Source: Mycobacterium pinniadriaticum
Lineage (GTDB): Bacteria > Actinomycetota > Actinomycetes > Mycobacteriales > Mycobacteriaceae
Reading direction: 5' to 3'
Assembly: GCF_026242045.1 (NCBI RefSeq)
Contig: NZ_JAPJDO010000002.1
Location: forward strand, 248,001 to 312,000
Length of the DNA stretch: 64,000 nucleotides
The notes beneath the pieces were generated by a model, which saw nothing but the letters and a program-made list of their open reading frames with translations, did no database searches and was not told where the DNA came from. Made by a program: the position numbers and the translations under genes. Below, piece by piece: positions 8,625 to 17,155 of this stretch. Position 1 is the stretch's first letter, and each line of letters opens with the position of its first letter.

Positions 8625-8700
8625 CGCTCTCTCTGCCGTCAGGGGGATACATGCTCGTGGACATCCTCCCGGTTTCTGGCGTGGATCTGGCCAAATCACT

Positions 8701-8727
8701 CGTAACAAGACTGTGAGTCTCGTTACG
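8701..8727. promoter_or_regulatory. 27-bp palindromic operator over the P450 promoter
   Basis: Arms CGTAACAAGACT and AGTCTCGTTACG flank GTG, with a single mismatch between arms. It lies between the divergent GntR and P450 genes. A -10 element TACGCT (8724-8729) overlaps its right arm and ends 6 nt before the P450 ATG, so repressor binding would block the promoter. Assignment to the GntR protein is by position. Confidence 0.65.
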
Positions 8728-8735
8728 CTCCGGGG

Positions 8736-9899
8736 ATGACGACGACGGAACTGCCCGACTCCTACTACGCGGACACACCGGTACCGCAAGGGCGCACCGC
8801 GGCCGTGGAGTATCTACGCCGACCGGGTCCGGTCTACCGGGTCGGCTCGATCTGGTTGATCACCAGTCATGAGGGCGTCCGCTATGCCCAGAAGCACCCC
8901 GAGCTGTTCTCCTCGGCGAAAGCCTTCGACGGGGTCGCCAACGCGATTCGGATGATCCCGATCGCGATCGACCCACCCAGACACGCGGATTACCGGCGGG
9001 TGCTCGACCCGATGTTCGGACCCAAACGCATGGAAGCGATGGATGCCGATCTGCGCGCACAGCTGCGGGGGCACATCGACGCCTTCGCCCCGCTCGGGCG
9101 CTGCGACGTCGTGGCGGATCTGTCCTACAAATTCCCCACCCAGGCGATCCTGACGCTGTTCGGGTTACCCCTGGAACACCTGCCGAAGTTCCTGGGCTGG
9201 GTGACCGGCATCATCAAGGGGGCCGACATCTCGTCCCTGGGCCGGGAGCAGTCGCAGTCGGTGATCGAGTGCAGCATGGCGCTTTTCGGATTCCTTGCCG
9301 AACAGCTCGAATTCAAACGCAGTCACCCGGCCGACGACATGCTCAGCAACATCCTGGCTCTCGACGGCGACGAGGCCTGGACCGACGCAGAGATTCTGGG
9401 CCTGTGCTTCCTGATCATCCTGGCCGGGCTCGACACCGTCACCGGTGCCATCGGGTTCTCGTTGCACACCCTGGCCAACGATCCGGTGTTGCGCCATCGG
9501 CTGATCGACGATCCATCGCTGATCCCGCCGTTCGTCGAGGAGATGCTGCGCCTCGAGGGCCCGGTGCCGGGAGTGCCGCGCGTGACGACGGCAGACGTCG
9601 AGGTCGAGGGGGTGCGGATCCCGGCGAACTCGCAGGTGATGCTGATGCTCTTCACGGCCAATCGGGAAGGCCCGCACGCGCACGAGATGGACTTGACCGC
9701 CAAGGCCACCCACCTCGGATTCGGCGGTGGAATCCACCGGTGCCTCGGCTCGCACCTGGCCCGGCGGGAATTGCGGCTCACCATCGAGGAGTTCCACGCC
9801 CGGATCCCCGACTATCGGCAGGCAGGCGAGGCCACCGTGCTGTGGCCCGCCGGCACCTTCGGCCTGGAGTCGCTGCCGCTGGAGTTCGAGCCCTGCTAG
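8736..9899 (+). CDS. Cytochrome P450
   Basis: 387-residue soluble bacterial heme monooxygenase. The I-helix oxygen-activation motif is AGLDT at 230-234, the K-helix ExxR is E269-R272, and the heme loop FGGGIHRCLG spans 329-338 with Cys336 as thiolate ligand. Early conserved PPRHADYRRVLDPMF lies at 80-94. The substrate is unknown, and no ferredoxin or reductase gene is adjacent. It is probably expressed as a leaderless mRNA (TACGCT 7 nt before ATG) under the palindrome shared with the divergent GntR regulator. It is not present at this place in M. tuberculosis, so it is part of the accessory content. It is convergent with the LLM oxidoreductase gene. Confidence 0.95.
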   Translation: MTTTELPDSYYADTPVPQGRTAAVEYLRRPGPVYRVGSIWLITSHEGVRYAQKHPELFSSAKAFDGVANAIRMIPIAIDPPRHADYRRVLDPMFGPKRMEAMDADLRAQLRGHIDAFAPLGRCDVVADLSYKFPTQAILTLFGLPLEHLPKFLGWVTGIIKGADISSLGREQSQSVIECSMALFGFLAEQLEFKRSHPADDMLSNILALDGDEAWTDAEILGLCFLIILAGLDTVTGAIGFSLHTLANDPVLRHRLIDDPSLIPPFVEEMLRLEGPVPGVPRVTTADVEVEGVRIPANSQVMLMLFTANREGPHAHEMDLTAKATHLGFGGGIHRCLGSHLARRELRLTIEEFHARIPDYRQAGEATVLWPAGTFGLESLPLEFEPC

Positions 9900-9932
9900 C
9901 GAGGCAACCGGTCCCGGATCAGCGGTTGTCGC
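9899..9932. terminator. Hairpin between convergent P450 and LLM genes
   Basis: GCGA-GG-CAACCG pairs with CGGTTG-TCGC (2-nt bulge) around an 11-nt loop and spans the two stop codons. It is probably a bidirectional terminator without a T-tract, as is common in mycobacteria. Confidence 0.4.
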
Positions 9933-10707
9933 GCCAGCGCACCAGCGCCTCAGCCGGACCGAGGTCGTAGTCGGGTCCGTTGACGCCGACGGTCAGCAGG
10001 GTCACACCCAGTCCGGTCAGATCCTCGGCGCTGGCCCGCAGGGCCTCGAGGTCCTTGCCGCCTTCCACCCCGGCCGAGCGCTCGATGGTGGTCGGGTCCC
10101 GGGCGACGTCCGAGCAATGGCGATCGAGCACTTCGGCCTTGCCGGGATAGGTCTGCGCGTTGGTGAATCCGTGCCAGATATCCCCGTACTCGGCGACCAG
10201 GCGCAGGGTCTTGCGCTCACCCTGACCGCCGATGAGAATCGGGATGTCGCGGGTCGGAGCCGGGTTGAGCTTGGCCAGCCGCGACGTGATCCGAGGAAGC
10301 GCGCCGGCGAGATCGTCGAGGCGGCTTCCCACGGTGCCGAAGTCGTATCCATACTCGTCGTAGTCCTTCTGCTTCCATCCCGAGCCGATCCCCAGGATCA
10401 GCCGACCCGCGGAGATGTGGTCGACGGTGCGGGCCATATCGGCCAGCAGCTCGGGGTTGCGGTAGGAGTTGCACGACACCAGGGCGCCGATCTGGATGCG
10501 GGAGGTCTGCTCGGCCCAGGCTCCCAGCATGGTCCAGCACTCGAAGTGGGTGCCGTCGGGATCGCCGTACAGCGGGAAGAAATGGTCCCAGTTGAAAACG
10601 ACGTCGACGCCGATGTCCTCACAGCGGCGCACCGCGTCGCGGATCTGATTGTAGTCGGTGAAATGCTGCGGCTGCAGTTGCACCCCGATGCGAATGGGAA
10701 AGGCCAC
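9919..10707 (-). CDS. LLM-class F420-dependent oxidoreductase
   Basis: 262 residues from GTG 10707, counterpart of Rv0044c. It has the TIM-barrel features of luciferase-like monooxygenases in the F420-dependent branch: IRIGVQLQPQH at the N-terminus, VFNWDHFFPLYGD near 37-49, RNPELLADMARTVDHISAGRLILGIGSGWK at 83-112, and PILIGGQGERKTLRLVAEYGDIWHGF at 155-180. It is probably a cytosolic enzyme using reduced F420; the substrate is unknown. It stands convergent to the P450 gene, with a possible shared hairpin terminator. The next upstream gene (PhoX) is on the same strand 78 bp away. Confidence 0.9.
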   Translation of the reverse strand: MAFPIRIGVQLQPQHFTDYNQIRDAVRRCEDIGVDVVFNWDHFFPLYGDPDGTHFECWTMLGAWAEQTSRIQIGALVSCNSYRNPELLADMARTVDHISAGRLILGIGSGWKQKDYDEYGYDFGTVGSRLDDLAGALPRITSRLAKLNPAPTRDIPILIGGQGERKTLRLVAEYGDIWHGFTNAQTYPGKAEVLDRHCSDVARDPTTIERSAGVEGGKDLEALRASAEDLTGLGVTLLTVGVNGPDYDLGPAEALVRWRDNR

Positions 10708-10785
10708 ACCTGGACCCTACGTTCGGCTAGGCCGGATTGCCTCGCTCCTCCTCCGTCTCGTCCCTCGGCGGCATGGTCGGCTCGG

Positions 10786-12867
10786 CTAGACGCCGATATT
10801 CCCGCTCGGCTTCCATACCGCCACGACCGATGGGCGGGCGGTGCCGTTGCCGCCCTCGGGCCAGTTGGACAGGGGGTCGTCGATGCTGTTGTCGTCATGC
10901 TCGCCGGGGTGCTGCACCGAGACCGTGACGAGGTCGTCCAGCACGATCGGCCCGCAGGTCTCCGCCCCAATCGGGACGGTCAGAAACTGGCGCGTCTCAC
11001 CGCGATTGGGTCCATCGAGCGCGACGGCGAACAGGCCGTCGTTGGAGTCCAGGGCGTTGCCGTCGGTGGAGATCCACAGATTGCCGTGCTTGTCGAAGGC
11101 GAGATTGTCTGGGCAGGAGATCGGGCTGACCTTCGATTTGTCGAACCCGCCGTAGTAGGTGTCGGCGGCGGCGGGATCCCCGCAGACCAGCAGCAGGTCC
11201 CAGGTGAACGACGTGCCGGCATGGTCGTCGGTGATCTCGAGGATCTGACCGTTCTTGTTGTCATTGCGGGGGTTGGGCGCGTCGGCGGCGGCCTTGCCCG
11301 GTGCTCCGCGCTCGTCGTTGTTGGTCAGCGCGACGTAGACCTTGCCGCTCGTCGGGTTGGCTTCGAAGTCTTCGGGCCGGTCCATCTTGGTGGCGCCGGC
11401 CTTGTCGGCGGCGAACCGGGTGAACACCGCGACCTCTTGGGCGGTCATACCGTCTACCAACGAGTCGGCCGCTCCGTCCGAACCCGTGCGTAGCAGCGGG
11501 AGCCAGGTACCCGACCCGCGGAAGGAACCGTCGGCGGGCAGGGTGCCCGAGCCGTCGATCTGATTGGCCGGGATGTCGGTGGACAGCTTGGCGACGTAGA
11601 GGGTGCCCTCGTCGAGGATGGTCATGTTGTGGGCCATCGCCGCCCCGTCGCGTCCGGGCTGGATCTGTTTGGCCGAGACGAACTTGTACATGTAGTCGAA
11701 CCGCTCATCGTCACCGCTATAGGCGACGACGGTCCCGTCGGGTGTGACGTAGATGTTGGCGGCTTCGTGCTTGAAACGGCCCATCGCGCTGTGCTTGACC
11801 GGCACCGACTGCGGGTCCCACGGGTTGAGTTCGACGACATAGCCGAACCTGTTGACTTCGTTGGGTGTCTTGGTGGGATCGAAGCGCGGCTCGAAGGTCT
11901 CCCAAAGCCGTTCGCTCGGCTTGAGTTTGATGCCGTAGCGCTTCCATCGGTCCGCGTCGATCGGGGTCGGGGCCTTGGCGCCCTCGGCGGAGCCGAAGTA
12001 GGAATTGAAGTTCTCCTCGCCGGACAGCACGGTGCCCCACGGCGTGACACCACCCGAGCAGTTGTTGACGGTGCCGCTCACCGTGCGGCCGCCTGGGTCG
12101 GCAGCGGTTTTGACGAATTCGCTGCCGGCGGCCGGGCCCACCAGGGTGAACGGTGAGTCGGCGGTGATGCGCCGGTTGTAGCGGCCCAGCACCGGCTTGA
12201 GTCCCTCGGGCGTGCGTTCCACCTCGACGACCGACAACCCGTGTGCGGCGACCGACGTCTCGAATTGGTCCCGGGTGGGCTGCTTCTCGTTGTATCCGGG
12301 GTACATGAACCGCTCGGTGGTGTACTCGTGGTTGACGACGAGTAGGTAGTGGCCGGGGGAGCCGTCGATCGGTAGCAGGCCGGCGAAATCGTTGTTGAAC
12401 CCGAACTGTTGACGTTGCGCGGCGGCGTTCTGCTTGGTGACGTCGAAGGCCGGGGCGCCCGGCAGCACCGGGTCACCCCAACTGATCACCACCGCCTGCT
12501 GGTAGTCCTTCGGAACGACGACCGCGTCCTCGATATTGGGTGCCACGGCGGCGAAGTTCATCCCGGCCGGCGGCGCAGGCGGGGGCGCAGATGTGGTTGC
12601 CGTTGACTGCGCGGTGGGCTTGGTCTCGGCGCCGCCGCATGCCGCCAGCGCGGAGCCCGCGCCGACCGCGAGTACCGCCACGCCGGCGGCCTTCAGGGCG
12701 GAGCGCCGCGACATCGCTTCCCGGACGAGGTCCCCGAAATAAGCGTTATCACTGGTGTTCGGTGCTGGGTGCGAGCACGCATCGCCGCACCGGTAGCGGC
12801 ATGTGATGCGTTGCCGCGCCGAGCGCCCGTCGTGATTGATCAGAAGATTCAGCGGCAGCAGAGCCAT
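10786..12867 (-). CDS. PhoX-family phosphatase (DUF839), Tat lipoprotein
   Basis: 693-residue exported metallophosphatase of the PhoX family (Ca/Fe-dependent alkaline phosphatases). After a family-typical N-terminal segment with CRYRCGDAC and PAPNTSDNAYF, a twin-arginine motif (S-R-R-S-A-L-K at 53-59) precedes a hydrophobic run and a lipobox LAAC with Cys77, so the mature protein is likely a Tat-exported lipoprotein. The body contains LLVVNHEYTTERF, NCSGGVTPWGTVLSGEENFNSYF, VYVALTNNDERG, FDKHGNLWISTDG and LDDLVTVSVQHPGE, all typical of the beta-propeller core. ATG 12867 is the start. It suggests phosphate scavenging from organic phosphates. It is absent from this position in M. tuberculosis. 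Confidence 0.92.
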   Translation of the reverse strand: MALLPLNLLINHDGRSARQRITCRYRCGDACSHPAPNTSDNAYFGDLVREAMSRRSALKAAGVAVLAVGAGSALAACGGAETKPTAQSTATTSAPPPAPPAGMNFAAVAPNIEDAVVVPKDYQQAVVISWGDPVLPGAPAFDVTKQNAAAQRQQFGFNNDFAGLLPIDGSPGHYLLVVNHEYTTERFMYPGYNEKQPTRDQFETSVAAHGLSVVEVERTPEGLKPVLGRYNRRITADSPFTLVGPAAGSEFVKTAADPGGRTVSGTVNNCSGGVTPWGTVLSGEENFNSYFGSAEGAKAPTPIDADRWKRYGIKLKPSERLWETFEPRFDPTKTPNEVNRFGYVVELNPWDPQSVPVKHSAMGRFKHEAANIYVTPDGTVVAYSGDDERFDYMYKFVSAKQIQPGRDGAAMAHNMTILDEGTLYVAKLSTDIPANQIDGSGTLPADGSFRGSGTWLPLLRTGSDGAADSLVDGMTAQEVAVFTRFAADKAGATKMDRPEDFEANPTSGKVYVALTNNDERGAPGKAAADAPNPRNDNKNGQILEITDDHAGTSFTWDLLLVCGDPAAADTYYGGFDKSKVSPISCPDNLAFDKHGNLWISTDGNALDSNDGLFAVALDGPNRGETRQFLTVPIGAETCGPIVLDDLVTVSVQHPGEHDDNSIDDPLSNWPEGGNGTARPSVVAVWKPSGNIGV

Positions 12868-12943
12868 GAGCCCGAAGCTATGGCAACCCGGGAATCAGCT
12901 GAGAATCTACTGGGAATCAGCGGGTGAACAACAGGGAAACTGC

Positions 12944-13867
12944 TCAGCCGAGTACGTCACGAAGAATGTCGACCAGCGCGCGGGGTTGGTCGCCCTGCAC
13001 CGAGTGGCCTGAATCGGGCACGACGATCACCCGCTGGAAACCCGGTGCGGTGCGGGCAAATTCGTCGGCGTCGTCATCGTTGACGAAGAAGGAGTTGGCG
13101 CCGCGTACCAGGGTGGTGGGCATCGTGATGGACGGGACGTCATCCCACAGCCCGGCGAACGACTCGGGCAGCCCCTCGCCGGCACCCGCACCCTTGCGGA
13201 ACGAGTCGTAGCGCCACGTCCAGGTGCCGTCGTCCAACTGTTTGGAATTGTGGAAGACACCGCGGCGCAACGATTCTCGACTCCGGGTCGGCGAAGCGGC
13301 GATGGTGACGTCCAGCATGGCGGCGAAGCTGGGGAACGTGCGCTCACCTTGCACCAGCGCGACAGCGCCCAGCTGGGCCTGGCTCATCTGTTCATGACGT
13401 TCCGGCGCCGATGGTGTGACATCGACGAGTACCAGCTCGGGAACGAGCGCTGGCTCGACGGTCGCGATGCGCAGCGCGGTCAACCCACCCAACGACATTC
13501 CGACCACGAGTCGTGGGCTGGGCGCCCAGTCGTTCAGGACGGGCCGCAGGGTTTCGGCGTTGAGCCGGGGGCCGTAGTCGCCGTCCTGCCGCCAGGCCGA
13601 GCGGCCGTGGCCGGGCAGATCGATGGCCAGTGCCGGAACACCGAGGCCGAGAATGACGGTGTCCCAGGTGTGGGCGTTCTGCCCGCCGCCGTGCAGGAAT
13701 ACGACCTGGGGCGGTTCGGCGCCCCACTTCAGCGCGCTGATCGGGCCGGACTCGATCCTGGTCACCGGCGGCAGCGGACCGCTCACCCCGGCCTGCGCGG
13801 CGTTCTCGGGGAGCAGTGCGAATTCGTCCAGGCCGAGCAGTTCTTCGTCGGAGATCACAGAACTCAT
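12944..13867 (-). CDS. Alpha/beta-hydrolase (Rv0045c-like esterase)
   Basis: 307 residues with the alpha/beta-hydrolase fold. FLHGGGQNAHTWD near residue 57 supplies the oxyanion hole, the nucleophile elbow GMSLGG lies near 123-128, the acid is probably in the VRGANSFFVNDDD region, and the C-terminal DSGHSVQGDQP carries the catalytic His. Placed between PhoX and ino1, it matches Rv0045c, an esterase of uncertain natural substrate. ATG 13867; no signal peptide, so cytosolic. The upstream gap to ino1 is 73 bp on the same strand, so co-transcription with ino1 is possible. Confidence 0.9.
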   Translation of the reverse strand: MSSVISDEELLGLDEFALLPENAAQAGVSGPLPPVTRIESGPISALKWGAEPPQVVFLHGGGQNAHTWDTVILGLGVPALAIDLPGHGRSAWRQDGDYGPRLNAETLRPVLNDWAPSPRLVVGMSLGGLTALRIATVEPALVPELVLVDVTPSAPERHEQMSQAQLGAVALVQGERTFPSFAAMLDVTIAASPTRSRESLRRGVFHNSKQLDDGTWTWRYDSFRKGAGAGEGLPESFAGLWDDVPSITMPTTLVRGANSFFVNDDDADEFARTAPGFQRVIVVPDSGHSVQGDQPRALVDILRDVLG

Positions 13868-13940
13868 CTAACGCGAAACTGCGGCGAGATCGCGATGGGA
13901 CGTCCCAGTCGCGATCTGACCGCAGTCTCGGTACGAACGA

Positions 13941-15032
13941 CTACTCTCCGTCGATGAAATCCTCGAGCTGCGCCCGGGCGATATCGTCGGGCAGCTGCTT
14001 GGGCGGGCTCTTCATCAGGTAGGCCGATGCCGCGACCACCGGTCCGCCGATGCCGCGGTCCTTGGCGATCTTGGCCGCCCGCACCGCGTCGATGATGACG
14101 CCGGCGGAGTTCGGCGAGTCCCACACCTCGAGCTTGTACTCGAGGTTCAGCGGCACGTCACCGAACGCGCGACCCTCCAGCCGCACGTAGGCCCACTTGC
14201 GGTCGTCGAGCCAGCCGACGTGGTCGGACGGGCCGATGTGGACGTCCTTGGTCTTGAATTCCTTCTGCAGGTTGCTGGTGACGGCCTGGGTCTTGGAGAT
14301 CTTCTTGCTCTCCAGGCGCTCCCGCTCGAGCATGTTCAGGAAGTCCATGTTGCCGCCGACGTTGAGCTGCATGGTGCGGTCCAGCTGCACGCCGCGGTCC
14401 TCGAACAGCTTGGCCATCACGCGGTGGGTGATCGTCGCGCCGACCTGGCTCTTGATGTCGTCGCCGACGATCGGCACACCGGCGTCCTCGAATTTCTTGG
14501 CCCAGACCGGATCGGAGGCGATGAACACCGGCAGTGCGTTGACGAACGCTACGCCTGCGTCGATGGCGCATTGCGCGTAGAACTTGTCGGCTTCTTCCGA
14601 GCCGACCGGCAGGTAGGACACCATGACGTCGACTTGAGCGTCCTTGAGCACCTTGACGACGTCGACGGGCTGCTCGTCGGAGACCTCGATGGTGTCGGCG
14701 TAGTACTTGCCGATGCCGTCCAGCGTCGGGCCGCGGCGCACGACGACGTTGGTCGGCGGCACGTCGGCGATCTTGATGGTGTTGTTCTCCGAGGCGAAGA
14801 TCGCCTCGGACAGGTCGAAGCCCACCTTCTTCGCGTCGACGTCGAACGCGGCGACGAATTTCACGTCGCGCACGTGGTAGGGGCCGAGCTTCACGTGCAT
14901 CAGGCCCGGGACGGTGGCGTTGGCGTCGGCGTCCTTGTAGTACTGCACGCCCTGGACCAGTGAGGACGCGCAGTTGCCGACGCCGACGATGGCGACCCGC
15001 ACATCTGTCGACGCTCCGTTGTGCTCCGTCAT
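13941..15032 (-). CDS. ino1: myo-Inositol-1-phosphate synthase
   Basis: 363 residues, NAD-dependent conversion of glucose 6-phosphate to inositol 1-phosphate, the committed step to phosphatidylinositol, mycothiol and lipoarabinomannan precursors. Short actinobacterial/archaeal type: N-terminal [19 protein letters not shown] binds [30 protein letters not shown] and [13 protein letters not shown] lie in the catalytic domain, and [13 protein letters not shown] contributes active-site lysines. ATG 15032 has an AGGAGA ribosome site 8 nt upstream. It corresponds to Rv0046c, with the PadR gene next upstream as in M. tuberculosis. Confidence 0.97.
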   Translation of the reverse strand: MTEHNGASTDVRVAIVGVGNCASSLVQGVQYYKDADANATVPGLMHVKLGPYHVRDVKFVAAFDVDAKKVGFDLSEAIFASENNTIKIADVPPTNVVVRRGPTLDGIGKYYADTIEVSDEQPVDVVKVLKDAQVDVMVSYLPVGSEEADKFYAQCAIDAGVAFVNALPVFIASDPVWAKKFEDAGVPIVGDDIKSQVGATITHRVMAKLFEDRGVQLDRTMQLNVGGNMDFLNMLERERLESKKISKTQAVTSNLQKEFKTKDVHIGPSDHVGWLDDRKWAYVRLEGRAFGDVPLNLEYKLEVWDSPNSAGVIIDAVRAAKIAKDRGIGGPVVAASAYLMKSPPKQLPDDIARAQLEDFIDGE

Positions 15033-15090
15033 GGACGTTCTCCTAACTTGTACTTCTACTGGCTGCTGTTCAGGTACTTCGGTGGCCGCG

Positions 15091-15636
15091 TCAGGCCTGG
15101 TCTGGGTGGGTCTGGGCGACCCGCTCCGCGGCGATCAGCTCGTTGAGCCACTTGACTTCGCGTTCGCTGGACTCCAGGCCCAACTGATGCAGTTGTCGTG
15201 TGTAGCGGTCGAGCGAATTGCTCGCTCGTGCGATGGCGTCCCGCAGACCTTCGCGGCGTTCTTCCACCTGGCGGCGGCGGCCTTCCAGGATCCGCATCCG
15301 CGCCTCGGCCGGTGTGCGGTTGAAGAACGCCAAGTGCACACCGAAGCCGTCGTCGGTGTAGTTCTGCGGACCGGTGTCGGCGACCAACTCCGCGAAGCGT
15401 TGGCGGCCGGCATCGGTGAGCTGGTACACCCGGCGGGCGCGGCGCAACACCGTCGTTCCGGCAGGGGCGGCGTCCTCGGCGATCAGCCCGTCGGCCTGCA
15501 TCCGGCGCAGCGCCGGGTACAGCGAGCCGTAGGAGAAAGCGCGAAACGCTCCCAACAGACCCGTCAGTCGCTTGCGCAGCTCGTAGCCGTGCATGGGCGA
15601 CTCGAGGAGAAGACCCAAGATGGCAAGCTCCAGCAT
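15091..15636 (-). CDS. PadR-family transcriptional regulator
   Basis: 181 residues. The N-terminal PadR winged helix ([21 protein letters not shown], then [18 protein letters not shown] and a basic wing) is followed by a C-terminal helical Vir-like dimer domain rich in Glu/Arg. ATG 15636 follows a near-perfect AAGGAGGTGA ribosome site at 8 nt. It corresponds to Rv0047c and lies directly upstream of ino1 on the same strand (58 bp), so it may be transcribed with ino1. A small palindrome in its own promoter suggests autoregulation. The effector is unknown. Confidence 0.93.
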   Translation of the reverse strand: MLELAILGLLLESPMHGYELRKRLTGLLGAFRAFSYGSLYPALRRMQADGLIAEDAAPAGTTVLRRARRVYQLTDAGRQRFAELVADTGPQNYTDDGFGVHLAFFNRTPAEARMRILEGRRRQVEERREGLRDAIARASNSLDRYTRQLHQLGLESSEREVKWLNELIAAERVAQTHPDQA

Positions 15637-15689
15637 CGGGTCACCTCCTTTGCTCGTCCGTTACGGCGCTTCGACACCTCTGAAGATAG

Positions 15690-15702
15690 TATCGGAGCGA
15701 TA
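15690..15702. promoter_or_regulatory. Candidate PadR operator/promoter
   Basis: TATCG-GAG-CGATA, a 13-bp perfect palindrome 54 bp upstream of the PadR start. On the minus strand it overlaps a TACTAT -10-like sequence. Its position suits autoregulation; binding is inferred. Confidence 0.35.
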
Positions 15703-15750
15703 TATTCGGCGCTAGTTGAGCGCCGACGGTCCTGGTGGACGCCGCTCCAC

Positions 15751-16608
15751 TTACGGGTAGTTGACCTGCTTGACCGAGCCGTCCGGGTCGAGTTGGACGG
15801 AGCCGCTGCCGAAGTCACTGGAAACGTAGATCGAGATCGTCACCGTGTCCGGAGCGGTGATATCTCGGCTGGGCTCGACGATGAGGTAGGTGCTCTTGAC
15901 GTCGGCCGGCTTCATGTTCAAGGTCTCCGGAGCGCCGCGCAGCACCCCTACGACAGCCTTGGCGTCGAACTTGCTCAGGTCCACGATCTTGGCGCCGTCG
16001 CTGGCCGGTGACGAACTCGGGTCGCCCCAGCCGCCGCGGTAGGTGTAGCTGAGCTCGCGGCGGTCGTCGGTGGGGTCCGGCCGATCCAGCGAGGCGTAGT
16101 CGGGGTAGATCACCAGCCGGTAGCCTTCTGCGTCGCCGAACTTCTTCTTCATCTGCTCGAACAGTCCGGTGAGTCCGCCGAGTGATTGCAACTGGCGGGG
16201 CGGTGTCAGCACCACGGGCGCGACACCGTCGGCTTTGGCGCCGGGATCGGAGGTGAAGTTGAGCGGCGAGGGCGTATTGCCGTACAGACCCCAGCCGATG
16301 CCGATCCCCAGCAGGATCAGCACGGCGCCGATGGCCGCGCGGATGCCCCAACTGCCGTTGGCACCGGAAGCTGCCGTGAGCCGGGGTTTCTTCAGGGTGG
16401 GCAGCTGCACCGGTGCGTTGGCGGTCTGCAGATCCGACACCAGTGCGCGCAGGTCCCCCAGCGTCGTGGCGTTGGTGGCACTCTTCACCCGCTGCCCGTG
16501 CTCGGCCATCGACAGCTGCCCCTCGGACAGCGCGGTGTCCAGGATCTGGCAGATGTCGTTGCGGTCGCTGTCCTTGGCGCGCGTGCCAGCCGTCTGCGAA
16601 GTCGCCAC
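15751..16608 (-). CDS. DUF1707-containing membrane protein (Rv0048c-like)
   Basis: 285 residues. N-terminal DUF1707 domain (TRAKDSDRNDICQILDTALSEGQLSMAEHGQRV, to about residue 65), a basic linker, one transmembrane helix at about 90-112 (GIRAAIGAVLILLGIGIGWGL), and an extracytoplasmic C-terminal domain of about 170 residues with no motif I recognise. The frame extends upstream to 16719, but GTG 16608 is preferred because a TACGAT -10 element sits exactly 7 nt before it. It corresponds to Rv0048c. The role is unknown; DUF1707 proteins are common small actinobacterial membrane-associated proteins. Divergent from the DUF5318 gene. Confidence 0.87.
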   Translation of the reverse strand: MATSQTAGTRAKDSDRNDICQILDTALSEGQLSMAEHGQRVKSATNATTLGDLRALVSDLQTANAPVQLPTLKKPRLTAASGANGSWGIRAAIGAVLILLGIGIGWGLYGNTPSPLNFTSDPGAKADGVAPVVLTPPRQLQSLGGLTGLFEQMKKKFGDAEGYRLVIYPDYASLDRPDPTDDRRELSYTYRGGWGDPSSSPASDGAKIVDLSKFDAKAVVGVLRGAPETLNMKPADVKSTYLIVEPSRDITAPDTVTISIYVSSDFGSGSVQLDPDGSVKQVNYP

Positions 16609-16615
16609 GGCGATG

Positions 16616-16621
16616 ATCGTA
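16616..16621 (-). promoter_or_regulatory. -10 element for the DUF1707 gene
   Basis: TACGAT on the minus strand, 7 nt before the GTG at 16608. It predicts a leaderless transcript and decides the start codon. No consensus -35 was seen. Confidence 0.45.
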
Positions 16622-16707
16622 AGAGTTCGACCGGCAAGAGCGCAGACCAGGCGGACAATTACGGCCACCCGCGAGTCGGTTGCGTGTCGGTGCTGAGATC
16701 CCCGACG

Positions 16708-16713
16708 TACTCT
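16708..16713 (+). promoter_or_regulatory. -10 element for the DUF5318-ponA1 operon
   Basis: TACTCT, 7 nt before the GTG at 16721, indicates a leaderless transcript for the operon that runs through ponA1 and the GT87 gene. Confidence 0.45.
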
Positions 16714-16720
16714 GGTCATC

Positions 16721-17155
16721 GTGCGATTGCAGCGACAGGTGGTGGACTACGCCCTTCGGCGACGCTCCCTGCTGGCCGAGGTGTACTCCGGTCGGACGGG
16801 CGTCTCCGAGGTCTGCGACGCCAATCCCTATCTGTTGCGCGCCGCCAAGTTTCACGGCAAGCCCAGTTCGGTGATGTGTCCCATCTGCCGCAAGGAGCCG
16901 CTGACGCTAGTGTCCTGGGTGTTCGGCGATCACCTGGGCGCGGTCTCTGGTTCGGCGCGCACCGCCGAGGAGTTGGTGCTGCTCGCAACGAAGTTCGACG
17001 AGTTCTCGGTGCACGTGGTGGAGGTATGCCGGACCTGCGAATGGAATCACTTGGTCAAGTCCTATGTGCTCGGAGCGCCACGTCCCGCCAAGGGAACGCG
17101 TGCCCGCCGGGGCACCCGGACGGCACGCTCCGACGCGCGCACGGCCAGTGAATAG
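16721..17155 (+). CDS. DUF5318 zinc-ribbon protein (Rv0049-like)
   Basis: 144-residue small cytosolic protein with two CxxC pairs (CPIC near residue 53, CRTC near 103) that likely bind zinc. Between them is VSWVFGDHLGAVSGSARTAEEL. The C-terminus is a basic Arg/Ala tail. It corresponds to Rv0049, always placed before ponA1 in mycobacteria. The stop codon overlaps the ponA1 start by 8 bp, so translation is coupled. The function is unknown; the constant link to ponA1 hints at a cell-envelope role. Confidence 0.88.
   Translation: MRLQRQVVDYALRRRSLLAEVYSGRTGVSEVCDANPYLLRAAKFHGKPSSVMCPICRKEPLTLVSWVFGDHLGAVSGSARTAEELVLLATKFDEFSVHVVEVCRTCEWNHLVKSYVLGAPRPAKGTRARRGTRTARSDARTASE

Noticed and set aside
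9727..11493. 588-residue plus-strand open frame
   Set aside because: Covers the end of the P450 gene and is antisense to the LLM oxidoreductase and PhoX genes; no motifs.
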